Assembly: GCA_948146395.1 (NCBI GenBank)
Contig: OX411543.1
Span: 56,039,689-56,103,688, forward strand
Origin: Fragum whitleyi
Lineage: Eukaryota > Mollusca > Bivalvia > Cardiida > Cardiidae
Length of the DNA stretch: 64,000 nucleotides
Direction: 5' to 3'
Within the stretch, counting starts at the first letter, position 1; every line of letters begins with the position of its first letter. Below, piece by piece: positions 58,295-64,000 of this stretch. The notes below the pieces were generated by a model. That model was given only the letters and a program-made list of their open reading frames with translations. It made no database searches and was not told the origin of the DNA. Position numbers and translations under genes: made by a program.

Positions 58295-59779
58295 GGTGGA
58301 AGAGAAAAATAGCGTTTTTGAGATAAGTGAATAAAGGTTGGTATTTATGGAGACCTTGTCTTAGCGCGATCTCAACGGTGTATATTTTTTTAACGCTCAA
58401 TTCATAATTTACGTTACCATGAGGTCGTTAAGATGACGATTTCCTCGTTTTCCACAAGTAACCCTACACCTTATTAAACCTTTACCCTATGATTCAATTC
58501 AATTGAAAACACCAAAAATGACGCCAAATAAATTGTGAACATTGACATGTAATCAAGAAATACTTATATTCAACGATAGAAACATGTGATTGAATCAAAG
58601 TTAAATTTTCAAAAAATTACGGCCCGAAAAAATAGCATTAAACTTATTTTTCAAACAATTGGCACGATGAGTTTTGTCTGAAATTCGATATTTTCTTTTC
58701 CTATATCCGTTGTATATGCTCGCTTCAACGTACAGAATTTCTACAATAGGGGATCAAAGTTTATTACCCTAACGTGGAAATTTGGAGAAAGACAAACGCA
58801 GTACGTCGAAAAATTCGCTTAATTCTTTTGACAAAATTCACTAAAAGCATTTCTTAGATTTCTGTATATAGAAAAAAGTAAATGTCGGAAAGAATTTTCA
58901 ATTTTATAAACATTCATTGGGATTTTCCAATTCTATTTGAAATGATATCACTGCACCCACAAATAGTCTTTTAACTTGCTAATTAATAGCAACGTCATAA
59001 CGTCGAGCTTGCGATAAAAACTTACAAAAATCAGTGTTCATTTATAGCGACGTCGACGTAATTCTTACTAAGGTCATAGACCAGCAACACTTGTGTTGGG
59101 TAAATTCTTGTATACCGCTAAGTTCTAGGTGTATTGGAACGAAATTTCGAAGGCCTTTTCCTTAAAGGCTATTGAACACGTCTGGGAATTTTGATCTTTT
59201 TATACTAGTAGATCGTAAATTAATCAAAATAATGATAGAAAAATAATATGTGTAATTTGAACTTCAATGTCATAGATTTAACGTCCAAATATCAACCTTT
59301 AAATCTAGATTATAAAATATCCGTGCGGTGAAAGTTTTTAAAACTTTCCCTGTTAACCAAACTAGAATTTGAGAAAATAATATCAAAATTTGAAAAAAAA
59401 AAAAAAAAATCATCGGGCCAATTTTGTAGAATTTTGTTAAAAGCGAGATTTTTGGAATAGTAAAAAATGTGAATATTGATTTCAATCAACTCACATGTCT
59501 TTGTATTTAGATTTAAAAAAATATATATATAGCATATTGGTTACGACCATTCATCAAAATTCATTTTAGTGCAATTGGCGGAACAGAAAGGTCTTGTATT
59601 AAATCGCACTGCGCATTTAAATAGGAATAGGGTTGTTTGTAGAAAGCGCGCCAAATCGTGAATTTTACGACGTCATAGTAACGTTATTTCTATATTAAAA
59701 AGCAAAGGCAAAACATATGCGCCGTTGAGATCGCAGTAACTTAGAGTCTACATAAATACCAAAAATTATTCACTTCTCT

Positions 59780-59811
<32 letters not shown>

Positions 59812-59830
59812 GCTATTGTCCTCTTCCGCC
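58295..59830. mobile_element. TTAA-flanked TIR element (GGTGGAAGAG...CTCTTCCGCC)
   Basis: TTAA lies at 58291-58294 and 59831-59834. The inverted arms run about 90 bp and include 'GAGATAAGTGAATAAAGG' and 'GCGCGATCTCAACGG'. The right arm has a poly-A tract of about 30 bases (59781-59810) where the left arm has only a short run. The interior is AT-rich without a transposase frame. Confidence 0.7.
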
Positions 59831-60225
59831 TTAAGAGATGAAGAGAGCATTTTGTAATTTTACTGAGTTATGAAACTAAAACTCTAAGCTCACTGTATGA
59901 ATACGCGAAGTTTCAAAACTTCATATGTTATTAATTTATATCATGAAACAAAGGAAGGAAGAATTTCTCCATACTAAGACAGATTTCTTACGGGGCCTCT
60001 TTGAGTGCATGCTCAAACATAGCTGCGTACCTAACATTATTTTCATTGAGGAATAAAACTAATTTTTCAGCCAATCAGATTGCAAGATATTTGGTGGAAA
60101 CCAATAATATTTAATGATAAACGTATGAATCTCATAGTTCATGGATCGCTAGCCCCGACAGTTGACCTCCGCCATGTCTCATTTCTCAAATATTTTTAAC
60201 GTTATCTATTTATAAAATGAATAAT

Positions 60226-60600
60226 TGTGACCCGTCGCGCGAAAAAGGATCATCTGGTAACTCTGTAAAAAAATAAAGAAAACATTTAAAAAAGAGATTG
60301 GGTCAACATACATCAACTAGAGGACACTTTTCAAAAATTCTTTCACTGAAAGGTAGATTGATCTACTCTGTAAAAAAATAAAAGAAAACATTTAAAAAAG
60401 AGATTGGGTCAACATAGATCAACCAGAGGACACATTTCAAAAATTCTTTCACTGAAAGGTAGATTGATCATCCCAGATTCAGAAAAAAAGCAGAGTGAGG
60501 AAAGTTTCGATCCTAGTCTATTTGCGCAATCCGCACAGTCTGGCTAGAGTCGATACTTTACGCACCACCCAGATGTTCCCTTTTCGCGTGACGGGTCACA
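60226..60600. mobile_element. 375-bp TIR element with an internal 105-bp duplication
   Basis: The ends TGTGACCCGTCGCGCGAAAA and TTTTCGCGTGACGGGTCACA pair with one mismatch. Two copies of a 105-bp unit (about 60260-60364 and 60365-60470) include 'AAGAGATTGGGTCAACATA'. The flanking duplication is not clear. Confidence 0.6.
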
Positions 60601-60730
60601 TATATAAATGGACATGAAACCGGCAAAGAGCAAATATTTCGAGGCGACCTCAACGTCGAAACCACAAGCCGCAGTTTCGAAGTTTTGTCGCAAAATTTTA
60701 ATTAGACAATCAATTTTTACAACAGTTAAC

Positions 60731-61147
60731 AACATTGTGAAATTGACAAGGTGAATGATTTTGGAATGATTTAGGAATGAAATTGATTGAGTGTGTGGAG
60801 CGAGTTTTGAGTGAATTTAATGGAAGGTAATCCATTATCGCAAATTTTGTCCAGGATGAACAAAATAAGCGATGTTGATTACCTCCCTTTAATGAAATAT
60901 GCATACAATTTCTATAGATAGCTTCCTTTTTCTTCAAGAACCTATAAGACTCTTGCAATTTGAATTATGTCAGTGAAATAGCGAATTTTCGCAAAACCAA
61001 TTTTTTGATGACGTTGTTGGTTCTATAAGTTTCAATGGGTTGGAGCGTTTTTGAATGGTATGAGTGCGTGTTTGGAATGAATGAATGGAGCGCTGAGTGA
61101 GTGATTTAGAATGGTTTAAATTGTGGTGAATGTCAATTTCACGATGT
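60731..61147. mobile_element. TIR element (ACATTGTGAAATTGAC...GTCAATTTCACGATGT), copy 1
   Basis: The terminal arms pair over about 17 bp. The inner sequence repeats 'GGAATGA' and 'GAGTG' words. An opposite-strand relative lies at 63525-63920. Confidence 0.55.
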
Positions 61148-61252
61148 AACTAGCTGTATTGGCAGCATGGACAGGCCTATCTCTTTAGTGTAAGAAGAAA
61201 GCAAAGCGCGACTCCCAAAGTCCATCAGCCACAACAGATCGTTCGGCTTTAA

Positions 61253-61409
61253 GGTAGTGGACCCGTAATAGTTCCGCAACACTTCGGACCATACATTCAT
61301 TCACAATGTTAACCGAGGTTTCCTAATGAAAGTCATTAGGAAACCTCGGTTAACATTGGTAAAGTTCATTACTTCCTAGATAATGCAAAACTATTAGGGG
61401 TCCACTACC
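61253..61409. mobile_element. 157-bp palindromic piggyBac-like miniature element (TTAA site), copy 2
   Basis: It has the same arms and inner hairpin as 47988-48147, with TTAA at 61249-61252 and 61410-61413. The inner GTTAACCGAGGTTTCCTAAT hairpin is conserved better than the flanks of the arms. Confidence 0.75.
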
Positions 61410-61413
61410 TTAA

Positions 61414-63045
<1,632 letters not shown>

Positions 63046-63524
63046 GCTTTATATATTCATTTATTTATTCGACCATTTATTTAACTATTTATTCTTTCTT
63101 TCTGTATATATTCACTCAGTCATTTATTTATTTATAGCAATGAATAGTACACGTATCTGACTCAAATGGTTACCAATCAAAACTAGATAAGAGTCTTCAA
63201 TTGTTTTGAGACAAATCCATATTAAATTACAATTTTTACTTTTAAAACAATAGAAGTATTTTTACTGTCGATATCATGTCTTTTCTTGTTTCGTGATAGT
63301 AACTCATTTTTGAGCTTTGCACAAAAGGTGATTTGTCTAGTGCTTTGGATTAAAAAACAGCGAAATGCACGTTTTTGAAAGGCTCAATTTGTGAAATGTG
63401 AAATCTTTGAGTGGAAACTGTTTTTATGATTGAGATCCGTAACCAGATCTTCGCAGCCCTGTGTGCAGGAAGCAAAAATGTTCGGGGCGTTTAAAAATGG
63501 TACTCCGCTTTGCAAGTACAGTAA

Positions 63525-63920
63525 AAAACATCGTGAAATTGACATTTATCTCGATCTACATCATTCCAAATCGCTCGCTCAGCGTTTCATTCATTCATTC
63601 ATTCCAAACATTCACTTAAATCGATCAAAAACGCTTCAAATGACTAAAACGAAAACAATCAACAGCTGTATTCAAAATAAAAATAAATGGGAATAAAATC
63701 GCGATTTCATTGACATAACTGAAATTGATAGCGTCTGATTGGTTCTTGAAGAAATAGGTAGCAATTTATAGAACTTATAATCATATTTTTCATCCTGAAC
63801 AAAATTTTCGATATTGGATTACCTCCCATTAAATTCACTCAAAACTCGCTCCACACACTCATTCAATTTCTTTCCAAAATCATTCGAAAATCGTTCACCT
63901 TGTCAATTTCACGATGTTGT
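63525..63920. mobile_element. TIR element (ACATCGTGAAATTGAC...), copy 2, opposite orientation
   Basis: AACATCGTGAAATTGAC at the left and GTCAATTTCACGATGTT at the right are inverse. 'CACTCAAAACTCGCTCCACA' near 63840 is the reverse of sequence at 60795-60815, so the two copies face each other. Confidence 0.55.
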
Positions 63921-64000
63921 AAACTGTAGCTGACATTTTTTTAAGCAACTACATGTATATATTATCAAGAGTTCATTTAAAATCCGTGTAATATATAATT

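Overview
This is eukaryotic nuclear DNA from an invertebrate, most likely a bivalve mollusc. The base composition is AT-rich, and the one clear gene has introns and belongs to the B-box/propeller (TRIM-like) class that is expanded in molluscs. tRNA-derived SINEs with a tail near 'TTTAACGCCGCTTTCAACA' recur, as do many interspersed elements carrying GACGGACGG-type runs and GAGCTAAAAA ends. The species cannot be named from the sequence alone.

Layout. About 0-6.4 kb: a satellite-bearing element with a nested SINE, then broken copies of a multi-exon gene-like repeat (called here the SET repeat). 6.4-12.75 kb: the best-ordered left copy of that repeat, split by a 3.95 kb TA-flanked terminal-inverted-repeat (TIR) element that itself holds three further insertions. 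12.9-22 kb: a foldback palindrome, two foldback elements whose arms are short tandem repeats, a small CAGTCAACTC element, satellite elements and one possible orphan exon. 22-33.7 kb: satellite-bearing elements, an inverted duplication that shares a SINE, and a hAT-like element. 33.7-36.6 kb: a TIR element with two nested insertions. 37.7-41.8 kb: the most complete SET repeat copy, ending in a KMT5A-like SET domain remnant and interrupted by three transposon insertions. 43-51.7 kb: more satellite elements, SINEs, hAT-like and piggyBac-like miniature elements. 52.2-55.2 kb: the only gene judged intact, a three-exon RING-less B-box/coiled-coil/propeller protein of 679 residues. 55.2-64 kb: sparse sequence with piggyBac-like and other TIR elements and a long CTTT microsatellite.

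Most of the window is layered mobile DNA. Target-site duplications and empty-site comparisons inside the window give the order of many insertions. The SET repeat is the oldest visible layer on both sides. Its copies keep GT-AG introns, so they arose by DNA duplication and not by retrocopying. The least explained observations are this SET family, the two foldback elements that share termini and 9-bp target duplications but have unrelated arm repeats, and a wide group of satellite-bearing elements with common ends (near ACAAGAG ... hairpin-GAGCTAAAA) that resemble Helentron-type non-autonomous elements.
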